DNA of 64,000 nt from Liriodendron chinense. Taxonomy: Eukaryota > Streptophyta > Magnoliopsida > Magnoliales > Magnoliaceae. Shown piece after piece: positions 32,390-44,139 of the stretch. Numbering within the stretch: the stretch's first letter is position 1; each line of letters starts with the position of its first letter. Both the position numbers and the translations under genes were made by a program. The stretch lies in assembly GCA_003013855.2 (NCBI GenBank), contig PVNU02001879.1:248001-312000 (forward strand), read 5' to 3'. The notes under the pieces are model-generated. The model ran no database searches, had not been told where the DNA came from, and saw only the letters and a program-made list of their open reading frames with translations.

Positions 32390-33300
32390 GTACCTTGAGA
32401 GAGAAAGAGAGAGTGAGAGAGTAGAAAGTAATAAGTAAGAAAGATAAAAATATAACTTATTAAGATAAGTACTAGCTTTTAAAAGATAAGTTACTTTTCA
32501 ATGATGCTTAGCAAACTAATTTAATTGCCAAAAGTAACTTAAACTTAAGTTCAGTTAAAAAGTAACCTTTTTGGTAGTATCGAAATAAGCCCTCAAGGTC
32601 CGCTGGAAGTAGAGTACAAAAGTATAGTTATCAGTGAAGAAAATTCTCATTTCGTATTTCTTTCATTGCCTATTCTATTTTTTTTATAAAAAAATTCCTT
32701 GTACAATAATAGTTCAAGAATTGCTAATCACTTATTAAATATCCATTGGAATTAAAGTAAAAAAGTATAGTCACCAAATAAGAAGAATCTCGTTTTGAAT
32801 CTCTTTTATTGCTTGTCTTATTCTCTAGAAAAGTTCTTGTATTGTAATAGCTTAAGAAGTGATAATCACTTGTTTAGCTTCCGTGAGAAGTACAATTGCT
32901 AGACAAGAAATTTTTTATTTCACATTTCTTTTATTGCTTATTTTGTTGTTCAGAGAAGTTCTTTTATTGCCTGTTCTGTTGTTCAGAGAAGTCCTTTTAT
33001 AGTAATTGCAAAATGCTAACCAATCATTAGTGTCCATAAGTAGGAAAGTATATATAGTCACTAGAGAAAAGAAATTGCAAGTACCCAGCCCAAACACCAG
33101 ACCCGAACTCAACCGAAAGCACCCAAAGGTGCTACTGGTGTGTCTCCAACCAAAGACCAGCTGGTTGATAAACTCAGACTCAACCAGCTGGGCTACAAGC
33201 CCTTCCACTTCACATCTCTTTTATTGACTATCCTACTCTTCAGAAAAATCCCTTCATTGTATAGAAGCTCAAGTGAAACACGAATCTAGCTTATAATTCC
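32390..33300. repeat. Tandem repeats of about 135-150 bases, interrupted by a SINE piece
   Basis: Four diverged units start near 32607, 32749, 32883 and 33035. Each has AAGTATAGT..CAC..A-AGAA, then TTTCTTTTATTGC, then TCAGAGAAGTTC and AATCACTTGTT-like words. The fourth is split at 33083-33210 by the SINE fragment and resumes with ACATCTCTTTTATTGAC. A (GA)n tract leads in at 32366-32420. No coding. Confidence 0.7.
33083..33210 (-). mobile_element. tRNA-derived SINE fragment
   Basis: On the minus strand, GTAGCCCAGCTGGTTGAG (A-box) and TTTGGTTGGAGACACAC (decayed B-box) match the head of the SINE at 21426-21696. Only a short body and no poly(A) tail remain. It sits inside the tandem repeat. Confidence 0.75.
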
Positions 33301-33935
33301 AAGTCAAGTCTATGATAATATAGACTTTTAATATATAGAGATAACTCTTCTTTTTTTCCAAGAACTTTCTCCATAGTTAAAGAAAATGGTGAAAGGTCTA
33401 AATTTTTTGGTTTTCAAATTTTTTGGTTTCAGTTCATTTACTTAATTTTCTTTTGGTAGAACATTTTAGTGCACTTGTCCAAAGAGAATTTAGAAATGTG
33501 ATCTAGCTAGGGGCGTAGGCCAATCATCAGGTGATTCGGTTACTTTTTCGTAGTTGGGTCAGCTGGCTCAACACTTATCTTTTTTTAAACCAGCCAGTGG
33601 TAGTGTGTTGTTCTTTTGGTTGTGGTTTATTGGGTTCATTGGCCATTGGCAGCCAGACCGTAGTACCAGTGGTTTGGTTTACTGAAGCATAGGCTTCACT
33701 TCCACAATTTGACAAGTCTAGTTGTACGGGAAACTCAAATCACCATTGATGCATAGGATCCATAGGCTATCCATAGTGGGACTGTAATCCAAGGATCAGA
33801 TTGTATGGCTTTCTTAGTGTCACTTGAACAATGGGTGGGAATGGATGGGTGGTCTGGATTGATTCATTTGATTAGAAGTGACCAGCTGAAGCTGGTAGCA
33901 TTGTAACTTAAAAATTGGGGGAAGCAGATTGCCTA
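33300..33935. other. No gene seen
   Basis: AT-rich sequence with TTTTTTGGTTTTCAAATTTT-like palindromic words near 33400. Nothing with family character. Confidence 0.5.
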
Positions 33936-33939
33936 CTGA

Positions 33940-34365
33940 GTAAACTCTGTGGGACTCACTGTGATTTATGTACCTCCATCCATCAATTTTAAAGGAATTT
34001 CACTGCTTGAACCCAAAAATAAAGCATACCCAAAATTCATGTAGACCACACCACAGGGAACCATGCGAATTGAACATCTACCATTAAAAAATCCTCAGGG
34101 GCCACTGAAGTTTTGGATCAAGCTGATATTTGTGTTTTCCCTTCATCCATGTACTTGCGATCTTATGAGTAGGCTGAGTGACAAATAAACATCACTGTAG
34201 GCCTTAGGAAGGTTTCAATGGTGAAAATCAGTATTCCCATTGTTTCCTGCATTGTGGTCCACTTGACCTTTGGATATGCTCAATTTGGGCTCAACCCTAA
34301 AATGAGCTGGAAAAATGGATGGACGGCTTGGATAAACGGGTGGGCCCAACAAAGTTTACTCAGCA
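33940..34365. repeat. Fold-back MITE (TGAGTAAACTCTG subfamily), second member
   Basis: Left end TACTGAGTAAACTCTGTGGG (33934), right end CCCAACAAAGTTTACTCAGC (34346), inverse. The arms are joined by the family core. An A-run follows the right end. Confidence 0.75.
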
Positions 34366-36240
34366 AAAAAAAAAAAAAAAGTTACCCAGTACACAATCCC
34401 ATTTCAAAACTGGGAGTGTTTTTGTTTGTATTTTCATTTAGAGATTGTCATCACCATCATGAGAAATGCATACGCAAGATCTAGGATGGTCAACACTCAG
34501 GTTAAAATGCGTTTCAGCCAGAAATTAAATCAAGTTGGCCCACACATCAGGTGGGATACACATGTGCCATGCTTCTGAACTGTTGGCTATATTTTCCTAT
34601 CTGTTTGATGATCTATTCACGATGTTCTATTCACATCTGGCTAAACAGATGAGTGAACCATCTGCATTGTAGGCTGAGCAACACTCACCTTTGAGCCTGC
34701 TCGATTGATGAGTGGCCTTTCAACCTAAAAAATAATTCATTAATTCTCGATGGTGTGGCAGATAGAGTGGACCTGGGTGAAGCATCCAACCCATATCTAC
34801 ACACTATACTCCAGCCCAGCCCATGAGTTAAGTAATTTCTCTCATACCCTGCCAGGCATGCAAGTGAAATACTCAGTCCAACAATGTTAAAATACTCCAC
34901 TTTAATGTGGACCGTCGATCATGTGGGCCCCACCTTCGAAGTGGGTAGTCTAGCATGCTGGCTCACTTTGGACACCGTTAACGTTAGTTACATCACAATG
35001 TTAGCCATCCCTACTTTGGAAATCAATGCCAAGACCTCAGTAAAGCGAGGCTATCTTGACTCACCTCTTTTAAGAGTGAGATTTAAAGTTCTGTGAAACC
35101 TCAGCTCACTACTCGCAGTTGGACCCATGGCTTTAATACTCTTCTTCTTCTAAGTCAGGTGCAACCCATATGAATCAACTCGGACCTGACAGGATCCGAT
35201 CAGTTCAACTCAATGTATCACCGCCTCAATTCATCCCCAGGTTTAGTGAGTTGAGACTTGATTAAAGGTCAATCAATCCGATGAAGCTTTTCATTTTTCT
35301 TCATTTCAATTTCAACTCAACGGACCTAAACTTGGGATTTAGGTGAAAATTCCTTTTCGAAGGTAAGAACAGGAAAGCTAGGCCGTGATACACGACCTAG
35401 AAAACTGTAACCATGTTGCGAGGTAGACACGTCAATGTTGGGAATGGGCCTGGGCCCGTTTAATAGACAAACATGACCTCGAGATGACCTGCCATTCTAA
35501 GTCATGGTTAGATAAACGATCCCATCAATAAAAAAAACAGTGCCAATGTGGGGAATCCTATGATGATGGGTGGCCTATATATCATGCTCGAAATTAGCCC
35601 GTCCAAATGGTTGACACAACTGTAAATGAGTCACCTTGATGCATATAATGTATATCTATGCTGTCCATACATTTTTCCAACTCATTTTAGAGCATGAACA
35701 AAAAATTGAAGTAGATCCAAATCTCAGGTGGACCACACCATAGGAAACAGTGCTGATTGAATGTCCAGCATTAAAAGCTTCAGAGGGCCTACTGCAATTC
35801 CAACTGCAATGTTTATGTGATACATATATCAAGGTGGGCCCCTTAGTTAGGGCTGCACTGTGTACGGTGAGTCAGGCTGCACCTAATCCACTCCTGGTCT
35901 AAATGCCGTTCGACAAAAAACCCTATTGTTAGTCAGTCAACGTTAGAAAAAGTATATAATACATATATCAAGGTGGGTCCCATAGTCAGGGCCATGCCGT
36001 GTTCAGTGAGTCAGGTCGCACCTAATCCACTCCCGGTCTAAACGCAATCGTTGGCACTGACTCTATCTGTACCATTCGACAAAAAACCCTGTGTTAGTCA
36101 ATCACCATTCCACCATTTGGACGATTGAATTTCACTCATCGGTGGTGTTTTTTAGGATGGGATCGTTTTTCCCTTGACTTGGAATCCTATCTCATCTCAA
36201 TTGATGGCAGGTCATGTTTGTCTCCTAAAGGGTCCATTCC

Positions 36241-36396
36241 CAACATTAACGTGTCTGCCCCGGAATATAGTGGGCCCACAGTCAGGAATCCACAACATTA
36301 ACGTGTCTGCCCCGGAATATAGTGGGCCCACAGTCAGGAATCCACAACATTAACGTGTCTGCCCCGGAATATAGTGGGCCCACAGTCAGGAATCCA
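36241..36396. repeat. 52-bp unit repeated three times
   Basis: Three copies start at 36241, 36293 and 36345, each with CAACATTAACGTGTCTGCCC and ending in CAGTCAGGAATCCA. They are identical. Blocks S0, S2 and S3 have at most one copy, so this is a recent local expansion. Confidence 0.95.
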
Positions 36397-37028
36397 CTCA
36401 CCTCTGTGGATCTATCGATCAATTGAAGCCGCACAATCTAGACCAGGATGCAGAGAGCATGGTGACCCTGCCATCACTAACCTCTGTCGTGGGGGTGGGG
36501 GTAGGACTTTGTGGAGCCCACTGTTATTTGTGTTTTATCCATGCAGTCCATTTATTTTTTCAGCTCATTTTAGGGCATGAGCCCAAAATTGAAGCACATC
36601 CAAAGCTCAAGTGTACCACACTATAGCAAACTGTAGGGGTACTAACATCCACCGTTGAAGCATTTCCAAGGCTTACAGTGAGAGCGGATTAGATGTTATT
36701 GGGGTGTTATCCTTGAAATAGTGGCATATCATTAGCGTGCAAAAATTGTCAAAGTGGGGCCAGCAACTTTCACAGGTAGAATATGCAGTAGACCCTTCTC
36801 TAACAGTTGTGCTGCACGCAAATAATATACTACCACCACCACATCAGGGGTAATGTGTTAGCTACTAGCACCTACTTCGCATCCTCAACGGATGTTTATT
36901 TGTCATCCATCCTGTTTATAAGGTGACACTAGCTGGATGAAGGGAAAACACAAATATCAGTTTATGCAATAACGTTTGTAGCCCCTCCGAAGTTTTCAAT
37001 GGTCAGCATACAATCATTTCCTTGTGGT

Positions 37029-37494
37029 TAGAGCTGGGCACGGGTCGAGTCAACTCAGTTGACTCGACTCGAACCAATCCGACAGGAACAATGGACCCGA
37101 ATCGAATATTCTAGATAAGATCCGAATTCAGATCGAGTCGAGTTCGGATTCCACCTTAACCGAATCGACTCGACTCGAAATTTGATCCGAAATGGATCTG
37201 ATTCGATCCGAAATCCGATCGGAACAGAGTTTAGGTATAAGTTTAAAAAAACTTAATTTTTTTTTATTTTTTTAGATTTTGTTTTGCCATTTTCAGGATA
37301 TGACTCAATCGGACTCGGTCCCTGTGACCGGGTCGGACTCGGATTGAATCAGACTTGGCTGACTTGGTTCGGATTAGTTTTAGCTCGGCTGACTCAGTAC
37401 TGAATCCGATCCAACTCGATTGAGACCCTGTCCTTGGCTGAATCGGACCAAGACAGCCCAAACTCAGTCCGACTCGACTCGATGCCCACCTCTA
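37029..37494. mobile_element. Non-autonomous hAT-type element
   Basis: Left end TAGAGCTGGGCACGGGTCGA; right end inverse TCGATGCCCACCTCTA preceded by GACTCGAC. The flanks are CTTGTGGT (37021-37028) and CTTGTGCT (37495-37502): an 8-base target duplication with one change. The related MITE arms at 1097, 41480 and 46460 show the unoccupied sequence CCTTGTGGT. The interior is filled with GACTCG and GATCCGAA words and has no coding frame. 466 bases. Confidence 0.9.
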
Positions 37495-37889
37495 CTTGTG
37501 CTGTGCTCCACATAAGTTTTAGACATGCTTCAATTTTAGTACCATGGCCTAAGATGACCTGGCAAAACAGGTGGACAGCATGAATAAAACACATATATCA
37601 TGGTAGGCTCCAGTCCGGCCACCATGATCAGGTCAATGGTGTTAGGTCAGCACACAATCTGCTTCTGTGAAAACCATAGAAACAGTGATTTAGACTAACA
37701 GTCACATGTGAAATCACCGGTGACACATATGAGGCCAGATCCAATAGAAACACTTTAACTTGGAAGAGATTTTGGTCCCATAAAAAGAATATATCATGGA
37801 GAAATGATCTCTCGAGCACCGGTGCGCAAGGGCTTCCCGCCCACCGAGTTTAGAAGAGTAGTTCGGAGACCCCACCTAAAAACCGAAGT

Positions 37890-38400
37890 TTTAAAGAGTG
37901 GAACTTTTATGGGCCACACCATGATATATGTATTAGATCCACACCGTCCATCCATTTCTCCAGGTCATTTTTAGGAATGATTAGGCAGATCCAAAGCTCA
38001 AGTGGACCACACCACAGGCTATAGGGGAAATTGGATTCATTCAGTTGAAAACTTCCAGGGGCCGATCATGACATTGTTTTTCCATCTAAGCTGTTCATAA
38101 AATCACACATACCTTGACTAAGCGAAAGCACAAATATTATCGTGATCTAAGCTTTCTGTGGCCCAAAGAAGTTTTTATTGATGGGCATACAATCCCCACT
38201 ATTTCCTGTGGTGTGGTCCACATGAGCTTTGGATTTGCCTCATTTTTTGAGTTTGGGATCTTGAACTACAATGAACTGGAAAATCGTTGGATGGTGTGGA
38301 TCTAACACATACATCCGGGTGGGGCCCATGGTAGTTTCACGCGTAAAGGCTATCCCGTTTTCTTCTCTTGGAAATCGGATTGTGTGCTGCATTGTCGCCG
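37890..38400. repeat. Fold-back MITE (AAGTGGACCACACCACAGGCTATAG form)
   Basis: The left arm (TGGGCCACACCATGATATAT, 37912) and right arm ending ACATACATCCGGGTGGGGCC (38310-38330) are inverse. The outer sequence GTAGTTTCACGCGTAAAGGC follows. A sister copy at 41705-42220 has the same outer tail, so the two were copied together. Confidence 0.7.
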
Positions 38401-38409
38401 TCACGGCAG

Positions 38410-38790
38410 CAATGTGTAATGCTCACTCGAGAACCGGCTCTCACAACAACTCGAGATTACTTTTTGAGAACTCAACTCACATGATGTGTATATGCAATCC
38501 CAACGATCCATTAGATAAGTCACCTCATGAAACCCCTACAGCCCAAAACTTAGCCTCATCCAAAAATCTAGTGGACCATAGTGAAGTGAGAGGAAAATGA
38601 TAGGAGGAAATTACCTCTCGCTTTGCTATGGCCCACCAGGTTCTTAGATCAAGCTAACTTTTGGGCTCTAAGGGTTTTATGAGGTGATTCATCCAGTGGA
38701 TCGTTTGGATTTTGTACACACATCACGTGTCAAAAGGTGCTCACAAGTTTTTGTGAGAACGGGCTCTCGTGCGAGCATTTCACTATATCA
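38410..38790. repeat. Second fold-back family (GCTC..CGAGA..CTCACAA ends)
   Basis: Left end AATGCTCACTCGAGAACCGG with CTCTCACAA; right end inverse, TTGTGAGAACGGGCTCTCG then TGCGAGCATT. The inner arms also pair (AAGTCACCTCATGAAACCC with GGGTTTTATGAGGTGATTC). The middle is the near palindrome CATAGTGAAGTGAGAGG...CCTCTCGCTTTGCTATGG. No clear target duplication. One copy in the window. Confidence 0.7.
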
Positions 38791-38835
38791 GTGAGATGCC
38801 CCCTTTCACCATATCAGTGAGATGCACCCTTTCTT
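38780..38835. repeat. 27-base tandem duplication
   Basis: TTTCACTATATCAGTGAGAT followed by GCCCCC, and again TTTCACCATATCAGTGAGAT followed by GCACCC, directly in tandem. No sister in other blocks. Confidence 0.85.
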
Positions 38836-38839
38836 GGTG

Positions 38840-40390
38840 GGCTATGGGCCTAAAAATCAGGCCAATCCATGACTTAGGTTGGCTACACTACAAACAACAG
38901 TAGAAGGTGGATGCCGCCCATGAAAATTTTATTGATCATATGGAGGGCCCACTGAGATGTGGTTCAAGCATCCAGCCCTCCATTGTGGGCCGTAGCAAGA
39001 GATTTAATTTAGATGCATGTGTGTGTGGGGGGGCTCATGGGTGCTTCCTGTGAGGTTGAGCTGTGTGGCCCCACCGTGATGTGTATCGGACATCCACATC
39101 ATGCATTTGATGGATTCCCTCTAGTTTGTGGAATATTCCACAAACCAGCCGTATCCGAAGCTCAAGTGGGCCATGCCATCCAAAATTATGTGAAATCATG
39201 CCTAAATCAGTTTTCAAGGGATTAATTTAACCACACCCACACCTTTGGGATAGTGGTAGACTGAGTGAAGATTACCTCGGCTCAACACTGAGATCAAGGT
39301 ATCGAATCCCAACGTGGGATGTGTGAACTAACCCATAAAAATAAAAAAGAATAAAAAAAGATTTAACACAATGGTCTAAATGATTTGATAATTTGATAGC
39401 TTTTTAATTAGGTTTTTGCATTCTGGTACTTATGTTAAATGATTTGGCAAGAAGGTATCTGGCATTTCAGGTTTCTTGCAGAATGGTACCTTTCATCAGA
39501 ATTCTCCAACGGCTATTAAATTAAAGGACCTTTTTTTTATGTAATTATGAAAATACCCCTGAGGGTAGGGTTTGACAGGAGGACTTTTGAGTGGATTTGT
39601 TGGCTCACAAACCGTATCTTAAGTGTATAGTTTTCTAATGGCATGGCAAGACTGCATAAGATTGGTTATTGTGTTGAGTTGATAGAGTTCAGGCCAAAAA
39701 TGATTTTTTTTTTTTTTTTGTTTTGTTTTGTTTTTAGTTTGGATTATGTCTGGTCTAGGCACTGCTGGACTCTTAAAAACTCAAGGCCCTAGTTGGCCCA
39801 AGCCCGAGACTGAAAAGGAAATGGTTAGGTTCGGGCCTAACCCAGCCCAAAAATTGATAAAATCTCTATTTCCCATTTAAATGCTCCTACTCTATCTACT
39901 GATCAGGTAAACCACACATGCACAAAGAAATAGACATTTTAGAGGAATGAAACTGTCTACATTTAACATGGAACCAAGAATTGAAATGACATATTTGTAA
40001 GATATAACATGTACACAGAATGTCAGGTAGGGCAACCCAGGATAAAATCACTTGGACCCAGCCCAACCCGTACAGTTGATTAGGCTATGCATTGCAAGGC
40101 CAAGCCTAGCTAGCCCATGAGCCCAGATAGTAGTTCCAAGCTTGGCCCGGCACTAGGTTAGGATTGTTGGGTTGGGTTGGGTTGGGTTGGGTTGGGCTAC
40201 CCAGCCTATTGCCCCCATTAGTTCAAAATGGTATTTATACCCATTCATTGGGCAGGGGAAAGGCTGACACTAGCTGAGCCATGCACATAGGCCGTCATGT
40301 TCTGGGCCTTGATTTTGATTTGTTGCACACCCTGTTTGTCCTGCTCTATTCAGAGCTTTTGGGTTTGATTGGTCTATGTCAGCCCAGCTC
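38840..40390. other. No gene seen; GGGTT repeat
   Basis: A T-run with TTTTG units stands at 39706-39736. (GGGTT)n with about 6 units stands at 40165-40197; it differs from the plant telomere repeat TTTAGGG and reads as a simple repeat. GGCCCAAGCCC-type words at 39790-40160 suggest degenerate hAT ends. 39420-39530 resembles 42995-43075 (GGTACTT.TGTTAAATGATTTG). Confidence 0.5.
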
Positions 40391-40394
40391 ATTG

Positions 40395-41650
40395 ATGTGA
40401 GGCCTACCTTGATGTATATAGTGTATATTTATGTCATACATTCATTTTTCCAGCTCATTTTAGAGCATGGACAAAAAATTGAAACAGATCCAAATCTCAG
40501 GTGGACCACGCCATGGGAAACAGTGCTGATTGAATGCCCACCATTAAAAGCTTCAGGGGGCCTACTGTAATTCCAACTGCAATGTTTATTTGATACATAT
40601 ATCAAGGTGGGGCCCTGGTTAGGGCCGCCCCGTGTTTGGTGAGTCGGGCTGCACCTAATCCACTCCTGGTCTAAATGCCGTGAGACAGAAAATCCTATTG
40701 TTAAGTCAGTCAACGTTAGAAAAATATATAATACATATATCAAGGTGGGCCCCATGGTCAGGGCCACGCCGTGTTCAGTGAGTCAGGTCGCACCTAATCC
40801 ACTCCCATTCTAAACGCAATCGTTGACACCAACTCTATCTGTAGCGTTCAATAGAAAACCCTGTGTTAATCAATTGAAGCCGCGCACAATCTAGACTGAG
40901 ATGCAGAGAGCATGGTGACCCTGCCATCACTGACCTTGGTCATGAGGTTAGGACTCTGTGGAGCCCACTGTTATTTATGTGTTTTATCCATTAGGTCCAT
41001 CTGTTTTGTCAGCTCATTTTAGGCCATGAGCCCAATGTATAGCTCAAGTGTACCACACTCTAGGAAACCGTAGGAGTAATAACGTCCCCCACTGTAGAAG
41101 CATTTCCAAGGCTTATAGTGAGAGAGGCTTAGATGTTACTGGGGTGTTATCCTTGACATAGTGACATATCATTAGCGTACAGAAAGTGTCAAAGTGGGGC
41201 GGGGCCAGCACCTTTCACAGGTAGAATATGCAGTAGACCCTTCTCTAACAGGGTGTGTGCACGCCAATAATACACCAGTACCACAATGCCAGGGGTAATG
41301 TGTTAGCTAGTAACAACTACTACTCCACTTCCTCATCAAATGTTTGTCTGTCATCCATCCTGTTTATAAGGTGACATTAGATGGATGAAGGGAAAACACA
41401 AATACCAGTTTATGTAAAGCTTATGTGGTCCCTCTGAAGCTTTCAACGGTCAGCATACAATCCCCATTGTTTCCTTGTGGTGTGCTCCATATGAGTTTTG
41501 GATATGCTTCAATTTTAGTAGTGGCTTAAAATGACTTGGCAAAACAGGTGGACAACATGAATAAAACACATATATCATGGTAGGCTCCAGTCCAGCCATC
41601 ACGAAGGTCAGTGGTGTTAGGCCAGCATACAATCTGCTTATGTGAAAACC
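40395..41650. repeat. Spacer repeat block S2
   Basis: Same order as the middle of S1: half MITE (40395-40590), ATATATCAAGGTGGGGCCC unit (40600), second unit (40730) and interrupted fold-back MITE (40950-41600). Lacks the hAT element and the 52-base triplet of S1. Confidence 0.75.
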
Positions 41651-41704
41651 AGATAAACAGTGATGGCATTTATATTAACTGTCACAGGTGAAATCACAGG
41701 TGTG

Positions 41705-42220
41705 GTGGAGCTTTTGTGGGCTCCACCATGATATATTTGTTAGATCCACACTGTCCATCCATTTCTCCATGACATTTTTGGGACTGAATCTAAAAACTAG
41801 GCAGATCCAAAGCTCAAGTGGACCACACCACAGGCTATAGTGGAAATTGGATGCATTCCGTTGAAAACTTCTAAGGGCCCATCATGACATTTTTCTTTTC
41901 TCTCTTTTTTTTTTTCATCTAACCTGTTTATAAGATCACACATACCTTGACAAAGGCAAAACACAAATATGAGTGTGACCCAAGCTTTCTATGGCCCAAA
42001 GAAGTTTTAATTGGTGGGCTTACAATCCCCACAATAACTGTGGTGTGGTCCCCTTAAGCTTTGGATCTGCCTCACTTTGTTTCGGATCTTGCCCTAAAAT
42101 GATATGGAAAATCGGTAGATGGTATGGATCTAAGGCCCATGGTAGTTTCACACGCAAAGGCTATCCCGTTTTCTTCTCTTGGAAATCGGATTGCGTGCTG
42201 CTTTGTCACGGCAGCAATGT
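41705..42220. repeat. Fold-back MITE, sister of 37890-38400
   Basis: Left arm GTGGGCTCCACCATGATATA, right arm ending near GGTATGGATCTAAGGCCC. The last 25 bases of the right arm are lost. The outer tail GTAGTTTCACACGCAAAGGC is shared with the sister. Confidence 0.7.
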
Positions 42221-42284
42221 GTAGGATGCGGATTAGCTACTGAACTTGAGAGTAGCCAGTCTCCCACTGAAGTGACGTCTCACC

Positions 42285-42725
42285 AGGTTCTGTGGGCCCA
42301 TCATAATGTATGTATTGTATACACACCTTTCATCCATTTGGAGAGATCATTTTAGGGAATGAACCAAAGAATGAGGTAGATCCAAATCTCAAGTGGACCC
42401 AACCACAGAAAACAGTGGGGATTGAATGCCTACCATTGAAAACTTCTTTGAGCCACAGAAGTTTTTGATGAAGCTGATATTTGTGTTTTCCCTTATTCCA
42501 TGTCCTTTTCTAACTTATAAACAGGTTGGATCTCAAATAAACATCATGGTGGGCCCTATGATGATTTCAACAGTGGTCGGCACTATCCCCACTGTTTTCT
42601 GTGGTGGGGTCCACTCGAAGTTTGGATCTGCCTCATTATTTGGCTCATTCCCTAAAATGATCTCTCCAAATGAATGGACAGTGTGGATACAACACATACA
42701 TCATGGTGGGGCTCACATAACGTGA
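42285..42725. repeat. Fold-back MITE, near complete
   Basis: The left arm (CTGTGGGCCCATCATAATGT, 42291) and right arm (ATACATCATGGTGGGGCTCA, to 42717) are inverse over about 150 bases each, with the AGCTGATATTTGTGTTTTCC core. The best preserved member by eye apart from 30958-31498, but without a clear target duplication. Confidence 0.75.
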
Positions 42726-43272
42726 TTGATGTGTTGGTGGAATACAAATTGTGCATGTGAAACCGTACATTATATAATCATCTCTGTGACAAACCCCAAC
42801 TATATGGTGTCTTACTCATGCTTCGGTGGTAGACTCACAAGAGTTTCAACAGCATGTCATCGGTTCAAATACCGTTGTAGTGAAATCCGACTGGTGTGAG
42901 TGTATGTGTGTAAGAACAAACAAAAAAAAAGAAAGCTACATGGTCAGTGGGAATAAATGACGAGAATTTTTATAAATGGGTAGCTCTTTAATTAGGTTTT
43001 TACATCATGGTACTTTTGTTAAATGATTTGGCAAGAAGGTACCTGGTATTTTAGGTTTTTGTCAAATGATTTGGTGCTTTCTTTTTATTTATTTTTATTT
43101 TTTTTCTTTCACTTAGTACACACCCCACTGTTAGTACACCCACCCAACCCTGCTTATCACACCGTAATGCCCCCTCTTGGGAGTCGATATCAAGATCTCA
43201 ACGTTGAAATGAGGTTATCTTCACCCAGTCATGTGCTGGATCGCTAGTTGAGCAGCCCTGATCCCACACTCA

Positions 43273-43519
43273 TGTTGAGGTGTGGAGCCAACACACCAGA
43301 TTTGCTAGCCAACGGTGGTCGGGCGCCTGGACGGTTAGTGACCGGACGCTCGATATTCACCCAGGGAGACAAAAGTCTCTGGACTATTTCAAATGTAGTC
43401 GGGCGCCTGATGGTCAGTGAATCGGGTGCCCGGTGCCCAGGGCGGGCGTCGGACCATGTTTGGTCAAGCGTCCGAAATTTGGGTATTTTCTCTCAGAGCT
43501 TACTGGACATTTTTCACAT

Positions 43520-43555
<36 letters not shown>

Positions 43556-43990
43556 CGACCAAGCCTGACCGAGCGCGGACCGTTTATGCGCGATTTCCTA
43601 TTTTGGCTCTGATTCCGGTCTTATGCTATATAAAGGGGTGTAATACGGGATTAGCGTATGTGATTAGGGTTTTTATACGTTCAAGGTGAGAAAGAGAGAA
43701 GAGGTTAGTATAAAGGGCCGTCTCTGTGCATGGGAGCATAGGAAAAGGTGAGTATATTTATTGTAACTTTGTTTTCTTCATAGCGAAACTTTGCATCCAT
43801 GGTTTTTTACCATTGTTGGGATTTTTACACGTAAATTCTATCTTGTGGTTTATTGATTTGTTTGAATTTTGCTTCTAGTTATTATTTATTCTTATTTATC
43901 GTTTATGGGTGAGACCGGAGATTGAATTTCGGTTCATCGACGCTGTTGGTGTGCTGTGCAATAACTCATGTGCCGCATTTTCCACTGGCA
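43273..43990 (+). mobile_element. Probable Copia-like LTR (borders uncertain)
   Basis: Begins near TGTTGAGGTGTGGAGCCA. It contains a TATA-like GCTATATAAAGGGG (43624-43638) followed by the leader-type GATTAGGGTTTTTA and the LTR-type words GGTTTTTTACCATTG and TTTTTACACGTAAA. The order equals that of the solo LTR at 61807-62417 read on its own strand, so the class is the same although the sequence differs. I see no polyprotein or second LTR. A run of 31 G (43521-43551) sits within the upstream part. Confidence 0.5.
43521..43551. repeat. G homopolymer of 31 bases
   Basis: CATC followed by 31 G and then CGCCCGACC. The unusual length may be a sequencing or assembly effect. It lies in the GC-rich, TCGGGCGCC-rich upstream part of the LTR. 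Confidence 0.9.
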
Positions 43991-44139
43991 AAGTAGCTTC
44001 ACATTCAAAGTGCACTTGAGCAAGTGCTATTATCATTATTGCTGTTGTTTTATACAATCCTCCGGACATGTTATGCACACCATTGAAGCATAAGATTTCT
44101 CTCCAATTCAAGAATTGGGAATGGGCATTTTCAAGCCAT

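Larger units (their letters stand above)
34720..37610. repeat. Spacer repeat block S1
   Basis: 34730-35640 matches 44140-45285. 35640-37600 matches 45285-46570 and also 40400-41600 and the window start, so about 4.8 kb separates successive blocks. Contains a half MITE (35640-35820), the ATATATCAAGGTGGGCCC unit (35825), the 52-base triplet and the interrupted MITE (36500-37610), which itself carries an hAT-type element. Confidence 0.8.

Noticed and set aside
40165..40197. GGGTT repeats as a possible interstitial telomere
   Set aside because: The plant telomere unit is TTTAGGG (with known exceptions). This is a plain GGGTT pentamer of about six units next to GGGTTGGGCTACCC words, better read as a simple repeat.
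43248..43689. Two overlapping glycine-rich frames
   Set aside because: The poly-glycine is the 31-G run. The rest is LTR-like DNA.
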